A DNA stretch of 64,000 nucleotides. Origin: Paracoccus yeei ATCC BAA-599. Lineage in GTDB: Bacteria > Pseudomonadota > Alphaproteobacteria > Rhodobacterales > Rhodobacteraceae. Position 1 is the first letter of the stretch. Each line of letters begins with the position of its first letter. Shown one piece after another: positions 45,729-54,800 of the stretch. Position numbers and translations under genes: made by a program. The notes beneath the pieces are model-generated. The model saw only the letters and a program-made list of their open reading frames with translations, made no database searches and was not told the origin of the DNA. The stretch spans positions 147,028-211,027 of the forward strand of contig NZ_JHWH01000008.1 of assembly GCF_000622145.1 (NCBI RefSeq), given 5' to 3'.

Positions 45729-47162
45729 ATGCAGGATTTCGACCTGGTGATCCGGGGCGGCACGGTGGTGACCGCCGCAGACAGCGCGTGCGCCGATGTG
45801 GGCGTCCGGGATGGCAAGATCGTGGCGATCGGGCTGGAGCTTGACCCGGGACGGCGCGAGATCGACGCGACCGGCCTGCGCGTGATGCCGGGCGGCATCG
45901 ACAGCCATGTGCATCTGGCCCAGCCGGCCTTTGGCGGACCTGCGATGGCGGACGGGTTCGAAAGCGGCACCCGCTCGGCCATCGCGGGGGGCAACACCAC
46001 CGTCATTCCCTTTGCGCTGCAATCGCGCGGCATGTCGCTGCGCCAGGCCGTCACCGACTATCATGCCGAGGCCGAGGGCCGGGCCTATTGCGATTACGGC
46101 TTTCACCTGATCCTGACCGATCCCACACCCGCCGTGCTGGGCCAGGAACTGCCGGCGCTGGTGGCGGGGGGCTATACCTCGCTCAAGGTGTTCATGACCT
46201 ATGACGACATGGTGCTGAACGACCGCGAGCTTCTGGAGGTGTTCGACGCGGCGGGCGAACAGGGCGCGCTGGTCATGGTCCATTGCGAAGGCTATGACGC
46301 CATCCGCTTCATGACCGAAAAGCTGGAAAAGGCGGGCAAGCTTGCGCCCTATTACCATGCCGTTTCCCGCCCCCAGTCGGTCGAACGCGAGGCCGCCCAC
46401 CGCGCCATCAGCCATGCCGAACTGACCGGCGTGCCCATCATGATCGTCCATGTCTCGGGGCGCGAGGCGATGGAGCAGATCCGCTGGGCCCAGAACCGCG
46501 GGCTGAAGATCATGGGCGAGACCTGCACGCAATATGTCTCGCTGACGGCCGATGACCTCAAGGGCCTGAACATGGACGACACGGGCAGCAAATACGTCTG
46601 CTCGCCCCCGCCGCGCGACCGCGAAAGCTGGGACGCGATCTGGAACGGCATCCAGACCGGGGTGTTCCAGACCTTTTCCTCGGACCATTGCCCGTTCTAT
46701 TTCGAGGGCGAGATGGGCAAGAAGAACCCCAAGGCCCGCACCGGCTTTCGCTGGGTGCCGAACGGCATCCCGGGGGTCGCGGTGCGCATGCCGATCCTGT
46801 GGTCCGAGGGCGTGGTCAAGGGTCGCATCACGGAAAACCAGTTCGTCGCCCTGACCTCGACCAACCACGCGCGGATCTATGGGCTGACGACCAAGGGCAG
46901 CATCGCGCCGGGCTATGATGCCGACATCGTGCTGTGGGACCCGGATCGCCGCGTGACGATCAGCCAGTCGCTGATGCACCACGGCTCGGACTATACGCCG
47001 TGGGAAGGGTATGAGGTCACGGGCTGGCCCCAGGCGACGATCCTGCGCGGCGAGGTGGTGATGCAGGACGGCGAGATTCTGGGCAGCAAGCAGGGCGGCC
47101 GGTTCCTGCCGCGCGCCCTGTCGCCCATGGCGGCGCGCGGCGCGAGCGCACCCTTGGGCTAG
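45729..47162 (+). CDS. dihydropyrimidinase/D-hydantoinase family cyclic amidohydrolase
   Basis: A 477-residue metal-dependent amidohydrolase with the HxH motif in GGIDSHVHLAQP (His60, His62), the lysine likely carbamylated in YTSLKVFMTY (Lys153), metal histidines in VMVHCEG and IMIVHVSG, and the aspartate in TFSSDHCPF. It hydrolyses five- or six-membered cyclic amides (hydantoins, dihydrouracil, related ureides) to N-carbamoyl acids. It is the last gene of the transporter operon. No beta-ureidopropionase or N-carbamoylase gene is visible here to complete a standard pyrimidine pathway. Its stop codon overlaps the convergent CobW-type gene. Confidence 0.94.
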   Translation: MQDFDLVIRGGTVVTAADSACADVGVRDGKIVAIGLELDPGRREIDATGLRVMPGGIDSHVHLAQPAFGGPAMADGFESGTRSAIAGGNTTVIPFALQSRGMSLRQAVTDYHAEAEGRAYCDYGFHLILTDPTPAVLGQELPALVAGGYTSLKVFMTYDDMVLNDRELLEVFDAAGEQGALVMVHCEGYDAIRFMTEKLEKAGKLAPYYHAVSRPQSVEREAAHRAISHAELTGVPIMIVHVSGREAMEQIRWAQNRGLKIMGETCTQYVSLTADDLKGLNMDDTGSKYVCSPPPRDRESWDAIWNGIQTGVFQTFSSDHCPFYFEGEMGKKNPKARTGFRWVPNGIPGVAVRMPILWSEGVVKGRITENQFVALTSTNHARIYGLTTKGSIAPGYDADIVLWDPDRRVTISQSLMHHGSDYTPWEGYEVTGWPQATILRGEVVMQDGEILGSKQGGRFLPRALSPMAARGASAPLG

Positions 47163-48118
47163 GCGCCAAAGCGCCGCCAGGACCGTTCCAGCGTCTCGGC
47201 CGTCATGCCGCGGCCGATCAGCACGATCACGCCTTCCTCTGGCGCGGGGCCGGCCAGGGCCGCATCGTCGTCGGGCAGGATCTCGGGCGGCTGGACCACG
47301 CGGCGGACCGATTGCAGCAGCAGCCGGCCCGCCGGCGTGCGCACCACGCCCTTGATGCGCACGATGTCGTCGCCCCGGGCGTGCAGCAGCGCCGACAGCC
47401 AGGTCGACAGCGCCACCCAGCCGCCATCCTGCCCGACCGCCAGCCGATAAGGGGCGATGGGTTCGCTGGGGCCAAGCGGCGGCAGGTCCAGCGGGCGCAG
47501 GTCATCCGGCACAGAGGGCAGGGGGACCGCGACGCCCTGCTCGGCCGCCGACAGCGCGGCATGGGGGTTCATCCGGCGCAGGGTCAGCGCCAGCCGCCCC
47601 AGGTCCGCAGCCTCGGCGGGCTTGGTCAGGATCAGCGCGTCCGCCGCCTCGATCTGCGCGCGGGCCAAGGCTTCGGATGCCAGTTGCCGGGCACCGTGCA
47701 GGCCGTCGACCAGGACCAGCGTTTCCTGCAAGGCGATGCGCCGCGACAGGATGGGATCGGCGGCGATGGCGGCGGCGATGCGCCCGGGATCGGCCAGCCC
47801 GCTGGTTTCCAGCAGCACCCCGCCGATCCGCCCTGCATCGCGGCCGCTGGCATCGTTGCACAACTCGCGCAGCGCGGCGACCAGCGCGGCCTGTCCGGTG
47901 CAGCAGGCGCAGCCGCCGGCCAGCACCCCAAGGCGCAGGGCTCCGGCCAGCAGCAGATTGTCGACCGGGGTTTCCGCGGCCTCGTTGACCAGGATGGCAT
48001 GGTTCCGGAACCGGCCCTGGTGCAGCTGATGGCGCAGCCAGGTGCTTTTCCCGGCTCCCAGGAAACCGCCCAGGATGGTCAGCGGCAAGCGGCCGTCCGA
48101 ACGCGCGCCCTCAGCCAT
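47159..48118 (-). CDS. CobW/COG0523-family GTP-dependent metallochaperone
   Basis: A 319-residue P-loop GTPase with Walker A GGFLGAGKST (17-26), the metal-binding GGCACCTG motif (C-x-C-C at Cys70, Cys72, Cys73) and the C-terminal CobW_C-like region with VRIKGVVRTPAGRLLLQSV. Such proteins bind zinc, cobalt or iron and load particular enzymes. It lacks the long histidine stretch of zinc-type members. It is the last gene of an operon encoding a deacetylase-fold hydrolase and an asparaginase homologue, so a metal-dependent hydrolase nearby is a likely client. It starts within the end of the small CxxC gene (8-bp overlap). Confidence 0.9.
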   Translation of the reverse strand: MAEGARSDGRLPLTILGGFLGAGKSTWLRHQLHQGRFRNHAILVNEAAETPVDNLLLAGALRLGVLAGGCACCTGQAALVAALRELCNDASGRDAGRIGGVLLETSGLADPGRIAAAIAADPILSRRIALQETLVLVDGLHGARQLASEALARAQIEAADALILTKPAEAADLGRLALTLRRMNPHAALSAAEQGVAVPLPSVPDDLRPLDLPPLGPSEPIAPYRLAVGQDGGWVALSTWLSALLHARGDDIVRIKGVVRTPAGRLLLQSVRRVVQPPEILPDDDAALAGPAPEEGVIVLIGRGMTAETLERSWRRFGA

Positions 48119-48404
48119 CGGCCAGGGCGTGGTCGGACAGAGGGTCGATGGGGCGGCCGGCCATCCGCTCGGCCGCGGCCCAGAGGGCTGCCAGATCGGG
48201 CACCAGCTCCCGCTGGCCGCCCGGAGCGAACAGCTGCAACCCCGGCGTCACGCCGTCGTCCCAGGCCTTCAGCCCATAAGGCGCCAGCAGTCGGTTCACC
48301 GCCCCCAGACGGGCAAAGCGCAGGCGCAGCCGGTCGCCCGGCGTCTGCGCGCCCGCATCCGTCCAATGGCCCGGCGCGGCCGGAAAGCCGCAGGCGCTGC
48401 ACAT
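48111..48404 (-). CDS. small CxxC protein linked to the CobW-type GTPase
   Basis: A 97-residue protein of no named family that I can assign. It begins MCSACGFPAAPGHWTDAG, with a C-x-x-C pair at residues 2-5 and a histidine at 13, which could bind a metal. It continues with a conserved-looking LLAPYGLKAWDDG and a C-terminal VPDLAALWAAAERMAGRP. There is no signal peptide or membrane segment. It sits 4 bp after the deacetylase-fold gene, whose stop region provides GAGG, and overlaps the CobW-type gene by 8 bp. That coupling suggests the two act together, for example in metal handling. Confidence 0.72.
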   Translation of the reverse strand: MCSACGFPAAPGHWTDAGAQTPGDRLRLRFARLGAVNRLLAPYGLKAWDDGVTPGLQLFAPGGQRELVPDLAALWAAAERMAGRPIDPLSDHALADG

Positions 48405-48408
48405 GGCT

Positions 48409-49314
48409 TCAGATCACCTCGGGCCGCTTGTCCGAGGCGAAGGGATAGCGCTTGCGGAAATCGTCGGCGATCTCCTCGAAGGTGGCCCATTCGATGCCGT
48501 CGTGGCCGTTGATGTATTCGATCAGCCGTTCCAGCATCAGCAGCACCTGCGGACGGCCGGATACATCCGGGTGGATGGTGAAGGCAAAGACGGCATAGTC
48601 CATCTCACGGTAAACCCAGTCGAACTGGTCGCGCCACAGTTCCTCGATGTCGCGGGGATTGACGAAGCCGTGGCTGTTCGGCGCCTTCTTCATGAACATC
48701 ATCGGCGGCAGGTCGTCGACATACCAGTTGGCGGCGATATCGACCAGGTCGATTTCCTTGCCGTGCTTCAGCGGGTGCATCCAGTCCTTGGCCTGCTTGG
48801 TATAGTCGATGACGTTCCATTCGTCGCCGACGCGGGCATAGAACGGCTGAAAGTCGCGGTAGCCCTGCGAGTGGTCATAGCTGAAGCCGTATTTCTGCAA
48901 CAGCGCGGCGGTCGAGTTCGACATTTCCCACCACGGCGCGACATAGCCGCGCGGCGCGCGCCCGGTCAGTCCCTCGATCAGCTCGATGGACTTGACCAGC
49001 ACGTCCTCTTCCTGCTGGGGGGTCATGGCGATGGGGTTCTCATGCAGATAGCCGTGGGCGCCGATCTCATGCCCGGCATCGACGATCATCCGCATCTCGT
49101 CCGGGAAGGTTTCCAGCGAATGGCCGGGGATGAAGAAGCTGGTGCGCAGGTCGTATTTCTTGAACAGCCGCAGCAGGCGCGGGATGCCGACCTCGGTCGC
49201 GAAGATGCCGCGCTGGATGTCCGAGGGGCTGTCGCCGCCGCCATAGGACCCGATCCAGCCGGCGACCGAATCGATGTCGGTGCCGAATGCGCAATAGATT
49301 TTCTTGGCCATCAT
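48409..49314 (-). CDS. CE4 deacetylase-fold hydrolase (PuuE/cyclic imidase-like)
   Basis: A 301-residue NodB-fold protein without signal peptide. The metal site is D-x-D in FGTDID (Asp13, Asp15) with H-x-x-x-H in [10 protein letters not shown] (His87, His91); the substrate-side motif [10 protein letters not shown] and a late histidine in FTIHPDVSG are also present. Cytoplasmic members of this family include allantoinase PuuE and bacterial cyclic imide hydrolase, as well as peptidoglycan deacetylases. Lack of export and linkage to an asparaginase-family gene favour an imide or ureide substrate over a polysaccharide. Two ATGs are adjacent; GGAGG favours the second slightly (49311). Confidence 0.85.
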   Translation of the reverse strand: MMAKKIYCAFGTDIDSVAGWIGSYGGGDSPSDIQRGIFATEVGIPRLLRLFKKYDLRTSFFIPGHSLETFPDEMRMIVDAGHEIGAHGYLHENPIAMTPQQEEDVLVKSIELIEGLTGRAPRGYVAPWWEMSNSTAALLQKYGFSYDHSQGYRDFQPFYARVGDEWNVIDYTKQAKDWMHPLKHGKEIDLVDIAANWYVDDLPPMMFMKKAPNSHGFVNPRDIEELWRDQFDWVYREMDYAVFAFTIHPDVSGRPQVLLMLERLIEYINGHDGIEWATFEEIADDFRKRYPFASDKRPEVI

Positions 49315-50348
49315 AGCCTCCCTGTTGAGGTGTTGTCGGGATCGTCGGTGCCGCGGGCGTCCGCCGCGGAGCGCCAGGACAGGTCGGTGAAGCGGTCGAA
49401 ACGCTCGGGCGCCCCGGTCATCAGCGCCAGCATCAGCACCAGCCGCGCCTTCAGCGCGTCAAGATCGCCGCTGCCGCGCAGGCCCCGCTTCAGCAGGTCG
49501 ATTTCGCCCCCGACCTGGCCATAGGTCCGCGACAGCACGCGCCCGCCCCGGGTGCGGCTGGAAAAGACCACCGGGATGCGGCGGGCGGCGTCGGTCAGCG
49601 GCTCCAGCCAGGACGACAGCACATGGCCGCCGCCCGCCAGGTCCAGCACAAGGCCCGCCGCGCCGGCGGCCAGTGCCGCCTCGACCAGCAGCGGCGGGTC
49701 GGAAAGGCCGGGCTTGAGGATCGGGACGAAGGGCAGGGCGGCCTTCAGCGCCGGGTCAAAGGTTGGGCTGCGCGGCGGGCGGGCGTAAAGCGCGGGCCGC
49801 CCCTCGGCCATCCAGCCCAGGGGGGCGGGGGACCAGAACGCCCCGGTCGAGGAGGTGTCGCGCTTTTGCACCCAGGCGGCCGGGTGGATCACGTCATCAA
49901 AGGCGACCATCACCCCGAGGTCGCGGCATTGCGGATCGGCGGCGCAGGCGACGGCGGCGAACAGGTTCGCCGCCCCGTCGGCCCCCGGCACCGAAGGGTT
50001 GCGCATCGCCCCCGTCACCACCACCGGGACGCTGCCCCGGTGCAGCAGGTGCAGCAGAAAGGCGGTTTCCTCGATGGTGTCGGTGCCCTGGGTGACGACG
50101 ATGCCGGCGGCGCCCTGATCCTCATGCGCGCGGATCGCGGCGGCCAGTTCGATCACCAGCGGCAGGCCGATCTCGGTCGAGGGGACGTTCGACAGGTTTC
50201 GCGCCTGAACATCGGCCAGGGCGGCCAGCTGGGGGACGGCCGCCACCAGGTCGGCGCCGGTCAGGCCGGGCGCGACGCCGGACCCCGCGCTGTCGGGCGT
50301 GCAGGCGATGGTGCCGCCCAGGGCGATGATCTGGACTTGGGGCTTCAT
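49311..50348 (-). CDS. asparaginase-family amidohydrolase
   Basis: A 345-residue L-asparaginase-fold enzyme. It has the first catalytic threonine in LGGTIACTP (Thr13), the second triad in [11 protein letters not shown] (Thr89, Asp90) and the VVTGAMRNP segment with a usual catalytic lysine position replaced by the family arginine context. There is no signal peptide, so it is cytoplasmic. It could hydrolyse asparagine or glutamine, but between a Pot-type transporter and a possible imide hydrolase it may act on half-amides. Its stop overlaps the next start by 4 bp. Confidence 0.88.
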   Translation of the reverse strand: MKPQVQIIALGGTIACTPDSAGSGVAPGLTGADLVAAVPQLAALADVQARNLSNVPSTEIGLPLVIELAAAIRAHEDQGAAGIVVTQGTDTIEETAFLLHLLHRGSVPVVVTGAMRNPSVPGADGAANLFAAVACAADPQCRDLGVMVAFDDVIHPAAWVQKRDTSSTGAFWSPAPLGWMAEGRPALYARPPRSPTFDPALKAALPFVPILKPGLSDPPLLVEAALAAGAAGLVLDLAGGGHVLSSWLEPLTDAARRIPVVFSSRTRGGRVLSRTYGQVGGEIDLLKRGLRGSGDLDALKARLVLMLALMTGAPERFDRFTDLSWRSAADARGTDDPDNTSTGRL

Positions 50349-50349
50349 C

Positions 50350-51465
50350 CTAGTCCTCGTGCGGCGTGCCGGCCGAATTGTTCGTGCCGGGCAGGTAATG
50401 GTTCAGCGCCGGGTCCCAGGCGGCATGGACCGTCTCGCCCACCGCGCGGGGGCGGGCGAAGAATTCCTCGTCGTCCATGTAGATGATGAATTCCTCGCGC
50501 AGGCCGGTGTCCAGCGCGACCTTGACGAAGGTGCCCTGGTATTCGATGTTCACCACCTGCCCGGAAATGCCGTTGCGCGGGGCGGGCGCGTCGGCGGCGC
50601 GGATGCGGTCGCGGCGCACCGAAAAGCGCAGCTCCTGCCCGGTCTGCAGCCCCGCCGCGCCGGCGACGTCATAGGTCAGGCCGGTCGGCCCGGTCACGAC
50701 CGCGCTGCCGTCCTCGGCGCGGGCGACGGTGCCGCCCAGCACGTTCTGGCCGCCCATGAAGCGGGCGACATAGGGGCTGTGCGGAAAATTGTAGATCTCG
50801 CGCGGGCTGGCGGCCTGTTCGATCAGGCCGTGGTCCATCACCACCACCTGGTCGGCCAGGGCGATCGCCTCGGGCTGGGTATGGGTGACGTGGATGAAGG
50901 TGATGCCCAGGTCGTTCTGCAACCGCTTCAGTTCGACCCGCATCTTCAGTCGCAGGAATTCGTCCAGCGCGGAAAGCGGCTCGTCCAGCAGCAGGACCTT
51001 GGGCTTGTTGATCAGCGCGCGGGCCAGGGCCACGCGCTGCTGCTGGCCGCCCGACAGCTCGGATGGCACGCGGTCGGCCAGATGCAAAAGCTGCACCCGA
51101 TCCAGCATCTCGCGCGCGGCGCGGCGGCGTTCGTCCGCGCGGACGCCCTTGACGCGCAGGCTGAAGGCCACGTTATCGGTCAGCGACAGATGCGGGAACA
51201 GCGCATAGTTCTGAAACATCAGCGCCGTCCCCCGGCTGCCGGTGCGGGCCGTGGTCACGTCGGTGCCGCCGATCGAGATGGTGCCGGAGCTTGGGGTTTC
51301 GTGCCCGGCGATCATCCGCAGCAGCGTCGTCTTGCCGCAGCCCGAGGGGCCGATCATGCAGCAATAGGCCCCGCCGTCGATGGTCAGATCGACATTGTTG
51401 ACGGCTTTCACCGGGCCGTAAAGCTTGGTGACGTTGCGGATGTCGATGCGGCTTTGTTCTGTCAT
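50350..51465 (-). CDS. PotA-type ABC transporter ATPase
   Basis: A 371-residue ATPase of the polyamine/putrescine or Fe/sulfate-type importer class. It has Walker A GPSGCGKTTLLR, the signature LSGGQQQRVALA, Walker B LLLDEPLSALD and a C-terminal TOBE domain. It energises the two permeases encoded upstream and overlaps the potC-like stop by 4 bp. Confidence 0.94.
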   Translation of the reverse strand: MTEQSRIDIRNVTKLYGPVKAVNNVDLTIDGGAYCCMIGPSGCGKTTLLRMIAGHETPSSGTISIGGTDVTTARTGSRGTALMFQNYALFPHLSLTDNVAFSLRVKGVRADERRRAAREMLDRVQLLHLADRVPSELSGGQQQRVALARALINKPKVLLLDEPLSALDEFLRLKMRVELKRLQNDLGITFIHVTHTQPEAIALADQVVVMDHGLIEQAASPREIYNFPHSPYVARFMGGQNVLGGTVARAEDGSAVVTGPTGLTYDVAGAAGLQTGQELRFSVRRDRIRAADAPAPRNGISGQVVNIEYQGTFVKVALDTGLREEFIIYMDDEEFFARPRAVGETVHAAWDPALNHYLPGTNNSAGTPHED

Positions 51466-52304
51466 TCGGTTTTTCCCCGCTTGGCGCGCGACCGCTGCCT
51501 CTGGATGACGGCGATGGCACCGAAGGCCAGAGCGATCACCAGGAAGCTGACGGCCGAGGTCACCGTGCCGATGGCGTAAAGCGCCGGCGTGGTGACATTC
51601 GTGGTCATGTTCGAGATTTCGATGGGCAGCGTGTTCTTGCCCCCCACGGTCAGCAGCGACCGCGGCATTTCGTCATAGGACAGCGTAAAGCCGAACAGGG
51701 CGACGGCGATCAGCCCGGGGAACAGGATCGGCACCGTGACCAGGCCCAGCACCTGCCAGGGCCGGGCGCCCGCGTCGCGGGCCGCTTCCTCCCACGATCC
51801 GTCGAAGCGGTTCAGCACGGCGAACATGATCAGCAGGCCAAAAGGCAGCGTCCAACTGAGATGCGCGCCCAGGCCTGACAGCCACCAGCTCAGCCGCAGG
51901 CCAAGCAGCTGGAACAGCTGGCTGATGCCCAGGCCCAGCAGGATGCCCGGCACGATCAGGCTGATGATCGACAGGTAGAACAGCGGCCCCGCCCCCCAGA
52001 AGCGGCGGCGAAAGCCCAGCGCCGCGAACAGGCAGACCGTCGCGGTGATGACCATCGCCATCAGTCCCAGCACAAGCGACCGGCGGAATGCGCCGCCAAG
52101 GTCGCCATAGCGGCTGGAGGACCACAGGTCATGGAACCAGTGCGTCGAGACGCCGCGCATCGGGAATGTCAGCCCGCCCGTCGGTCCCTGGAAGCTGAGG
52201 ATGAAGATCATCAGCATCGGACCGTACAGGAACAGGACGAACAGCGCGAAGAAGGCCGCGAGGATATAGAAATCGACGCCGCGGCGGGTGGATGACTGTG
52301 CCAT
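51462..52304 (-). CDS. PotC-type ABC transporter permease
   Basis: A 280-residue inner-membrane permease with six hydrophobic segments and the EAA loop around SWEEAARDAGARPWQVLGLV. It is the second pore subunit of the Pot-like importer. It lies 9 bp after the potB-like gene. Confidence 0.92.
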   Translation of the reverse strand: MAQSSTRRGVDFYILAAFFALFVLFLYGPMLMIFILSFQGPTGGLTFPMRGVSTHWFHDLWSSSRYGDLGGAFRRSLVLGLMAMVITATVCLFAALGFRRRFWGAGPLFYLSIISLIVPGILLGLGISQLFQLLGLRLSWWLSGLGAHLSWTLPFGLLIMFAVLNRFDGSWEEAARDAGARPWQVLGLVTVPILFPGLIAVALFGFTLSYDEMPRSLLTVGGKNTLPIEISNMTTNVTTPALYAIGTVTSAVSFLVIALAFGAIAVIQRQRSRAKRGKTE

Positions 52305-52313
52305 GATCGCCCC

Positions 52314-53189
52314 CTACTTCGCCAGTTCGGCGCGGATGTCGACCACCCGCAGGATGGCCGAGACCATCAGCACCACCACCACGATCAGCAGCACCGCCAG
52401 GGCCGAGGCCTGCGGATAGAACAGCTGGTCGATCTGGTTCTTCATCGCCGAGACGACCGAGGCGCTTTGCCCACCGCTCATCACCCGGACGACGAAGAAA
52501 TCGCCCATCACCAGCGTCACGACAAAAATCGACCCCAGCGCGATCCCGGTCTTGGACAGCGGGATGATGACGGATGTCAGGATCTGCCAGGAACTGGCGC
52601 CGGCGTCGCGCGCCGCCTCGATCAGGTTCGGGTTGATCTTGGCCATGCTGTTGAAGATCGGGACGATCATGAACAGCGTGAACAGGTGGACATAGGTCAG
52701 CACCACTGCGAAATCCGAATACAGCAGGATATCCAGCGGCTGCCGGATCAGCCCGGCCTGCATCAGCATCTGGTTGAACAGCCCCTCGCGCCCCAGGAAG
52801 GGGATCCAGCTGACCATGCGGATCACGTTCGAGGTCCAGAACGGAATCGTGCACAGCAGGAAAAGCCCGATCTGCCATTTCAGGTTGCGGACGTGAAAGA
52901 CCAGGAAATACGAACAGGTGAACCCGATCAGCACCGTCGCCACCAGCACCATCGCTGCGTATTTCAGCGTGTTCAGGAACAGGGTCAGCGTGACGCCGGC
53001 GGTCAGCACGTCGTGGTAGTTCTGCCAGGTGAAGGCGGGATAGACCGAGATCCCGTCGGATTCCCAGAAGCTCAGCATGACCACGGTGCCGATGGGGATG
53101 CCCACCATCGCCAGCATGATGAAGGCCAGCGGAGCGACCTGCAGATAGGGGGCCAGGCGCGATCCGCTGCCGGACGATTTGGCGGACAT
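52314..53189 (-). CDS. PotB-type ABC transporter permease
   Basis: A 291-residue permease with a first membrane segment at VAPLAFIMLAMVGIPIGTVV and the EAA loop LIEAARDAGASSWQILTSVI. The start MSAKSSGSG was chosen because GGAG lies 8 bp upstream; a longer version starting at 53243 would add 18 residues without a binding site. It pairs with the PotC-type subunit. Confidence 0.91.
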   Translation of the reverse strand: MSAKSSGSGSRLAPYLQVAPLAFIMLAMVGIPIGTVVMLSFWESDGISVYPAFTWQNYHDVLTAGVTLTLFLNTLKYAAMVLVATVLIGFTCSYFLVFHVRNLKWQIGLFLLCTIPFWTSNVIRMVSWIPFLGREGLFNQMLMQAGLIRQPLDILLYSDFAVVLTYVHLFTLFMIVPIFNSMAKINPNLIEAARDAGASSWQILTSVIIPLSKTGIALGSIFVVTLVMGDFFVVRVMSGGQSASVVSAMKNQIDQLFYPQASALAVLLIVVVVLMVSAILRVVDIRAELAK

Positions 53190-53259
53190 GGCGGTTCTCC
53201 GAACAGAGGCGTTCTTCAGGAAGGGCGGCGCGTGTGGTGCCACGCCGCCCGCCCGGCGC

Positions 53260-54558
53260 TCAGGCCGAGACGAACTCGTTCCAGCGCTGGACCATGTAGC
53301 GCTCTTCGTCCATCACCGTGTTCCAGCAGGCGACATGGCCCATGCGGTCCTGGAACGACCCGCCGTCGCGCACGGCGCCGGCCTTGTCCATCACCGCGCC
53401 GTAAGGGTCCAGGATGTCCTCGGTCGCGGGCTTGCCTTCGTACCAGTAGCCGACCTCGTTCGGGGTCAGGTTCGCCAAGGCGGTTTCGGGAACCGAGGAA
53501 TAATAGCCCTGCCGCGCGATGAAGGCGCCCTGCCAGCCGGACAGATACCAGTTCAGGTATTCGTAGGCCGCTTCCAGCTTCACGCCTTCCAGGTGCCCCA
53601 TCAGGCCCATGCCAAGGCCCCAGCCGCGATAGCCTTCCTTGAGGCCCTGATAGACGCATTGCAGCCCGCGCGACTTGACCGCCGTCACGGCGGGCGACCA
53701 CATCGACTGGATCACCACCTCGCCCGCGGCCATCAGGTTCACGGATTCGTCGAATGTGCTCCAGAAGGCGCGGAACTGGCCGGCCTTCTTCAGCTCGATC
53801 AGGCGGTTGATGGTGTGGTCGATCTCCTCTCGGGTCATGTTGCCCTTGTCGGCATAGGTGATCTCGCCCATCGCCTCGAGCGCCATGGCGGCGTCCATGA
53901 TGCCGATCTGGGGGATGTTCACCAGGGCGGTCTTGCCCTTGAACTCGGGGTTGAAAAGCTCGGCCCAGCTTTCCACCGGCCGCCCGATCAGGTCCGAGCG
54001 GATGCCCAGCGTGTCGGCGTTGTAGATGGTGGGCATGGTGGTGGCGTAATCGGTCGCCTCGGTCGCGAAACTGGTGTCGCCGGGGCCGCCGGTGTACATC
54101 ACCTCGAACGGCATGGTGCCCTGGCGCGACAGGTCCGAGCCGTCGAAGTTCTTGCCGTCCCGCATCAGCGGCGTCATCTTGGACCACAGCTTGATCTTGG
54201 CGATCTCGACCGGCTGCAGCTTGCCCGAACGCCAGACCTTCTGCATCGCCCAGAATTCCAGGTCGGCGATGTCGATGGTTTCGGGCTGGGTGACCACCTT
54301 GGCCATCAGCGCGGTGCTGTCGGCGGTCTGCGGCACGATCTTGAAGCCCAGGTCGGCGCTGGCCTTTTCCGCGATGTCGGCGATCACCGAATAAGAGGGG
54401 CCCACCTGGTTCAGGGTCACGTCCTTGATGGTCTGGGCCCAGATCATCGGTGCGCCGATGGCACCCGATCCCAGCGCCGCCCCGGTGGCCGCGGCCGTGG
54501 TCTTCAGAAAGCGGCGACGCGTCAGCCCCGCGCGATCCTGTCTGTCAGATTGCGTCAT
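53260..54558 (-). CDS. Tat-exported Pot-type ABC transporter binding protein
   Basis: A 432-residue family 1/PotD-like periplasmic binding protein with a twin-arginine signal (GLTRRRFLKTTAAATGAAL from residue 11, RR at 14-15) and an AQ-type cleavage region near IWAQ. It is the first gene of the leftward operon and supplies substrate to the Pot-type permeases. GGGAGATATGAG precedes the ATG at MTQSDRQ; longer in-frame versions would bury the signal. Its C-terminal two thirds match a second protein encoded at 55.8-57.0 kb on the other strand: shared YRGW, YLNW, ARQGYY, SVPE and YWY. Ligand unknown; Pot-like proteins bind polyamines, opines or other small organic compounds. Confidence 0.92.
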   Translation of the reverse strand: MTQSDRQDRAGLTRRRFLKTTAAATGAALGSGAIGAPMIWAQTIKDVTLNQVGPSYSVIADIAEKASADLGFKIVPQTADSTALMAKVVTQPETIDIADLEFWAMQKVWRSGKLQPVEIAKIKLWSKMTPLMRDGKNFDGSDLSRQGTMPFEVMYTGGPGDTSFATEATDYATTMPTIYNADTLGIRSDLIGRPVESWAELFNPEFKGKTALVNIPQIGIMDAAMALEAMGEITYADKGNMTREEIDHTINRLIELKKAGQFRAFWSTFDESVNLMAAGEVVIQSMWSPAVTAVKSRGLQCVYQGLKEGYRGWGLGMGLMGHLEGVKLEAAYEYLNWYLSGWQGAFIARQGYYSSVPETALANLTPNEVGYWYEGKPATEDILDPYGAVMDKAGAVRDGGSFQDRMGHVACWNTVMDEERYMVQRWNEFVSA

Positions 54559-54650
54559 CTCATATCTCCCCGTTGGATCCCCGTGACCATCGCACGGACA
54601 GCGCCGGCCCGGGCCAGTTCGGCGGCCTTCTGGAGTCGGCATCGACAAGC

Positions 54651-54669
54651 ATACGGTAGCAAACTGTAT
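54651..54669. promoter_or_regulatory. candidate operator between the Pot-type operon and its GntR regulator
   Basis: The near-palindrome ATACGGTAGCAAACTGTAT (arms ATACGGT/ACTGTAT, one mismatch) lies in an AT-richer patch of the 242-bp divergent region. It is 93 bp from the binding protein start and 132 bp from the regulator start. Its dimensions suit a dimeric GntR protein. The rest of the region shows no second clear dyad. Confidence 0.45.
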
Positions 54670-54800
54670 TTAGGATGCAATGCACATTTCCATTTGCGCG
54701 ACCAGAATGGCGGGCGCAAGATCGCGGACGGGGGCAGGTGCGGAACCCTGGGCCGTTTGCCTGAAAATCCGCCCGGTTCTTGTGCAGGAAGTGGATCGCG

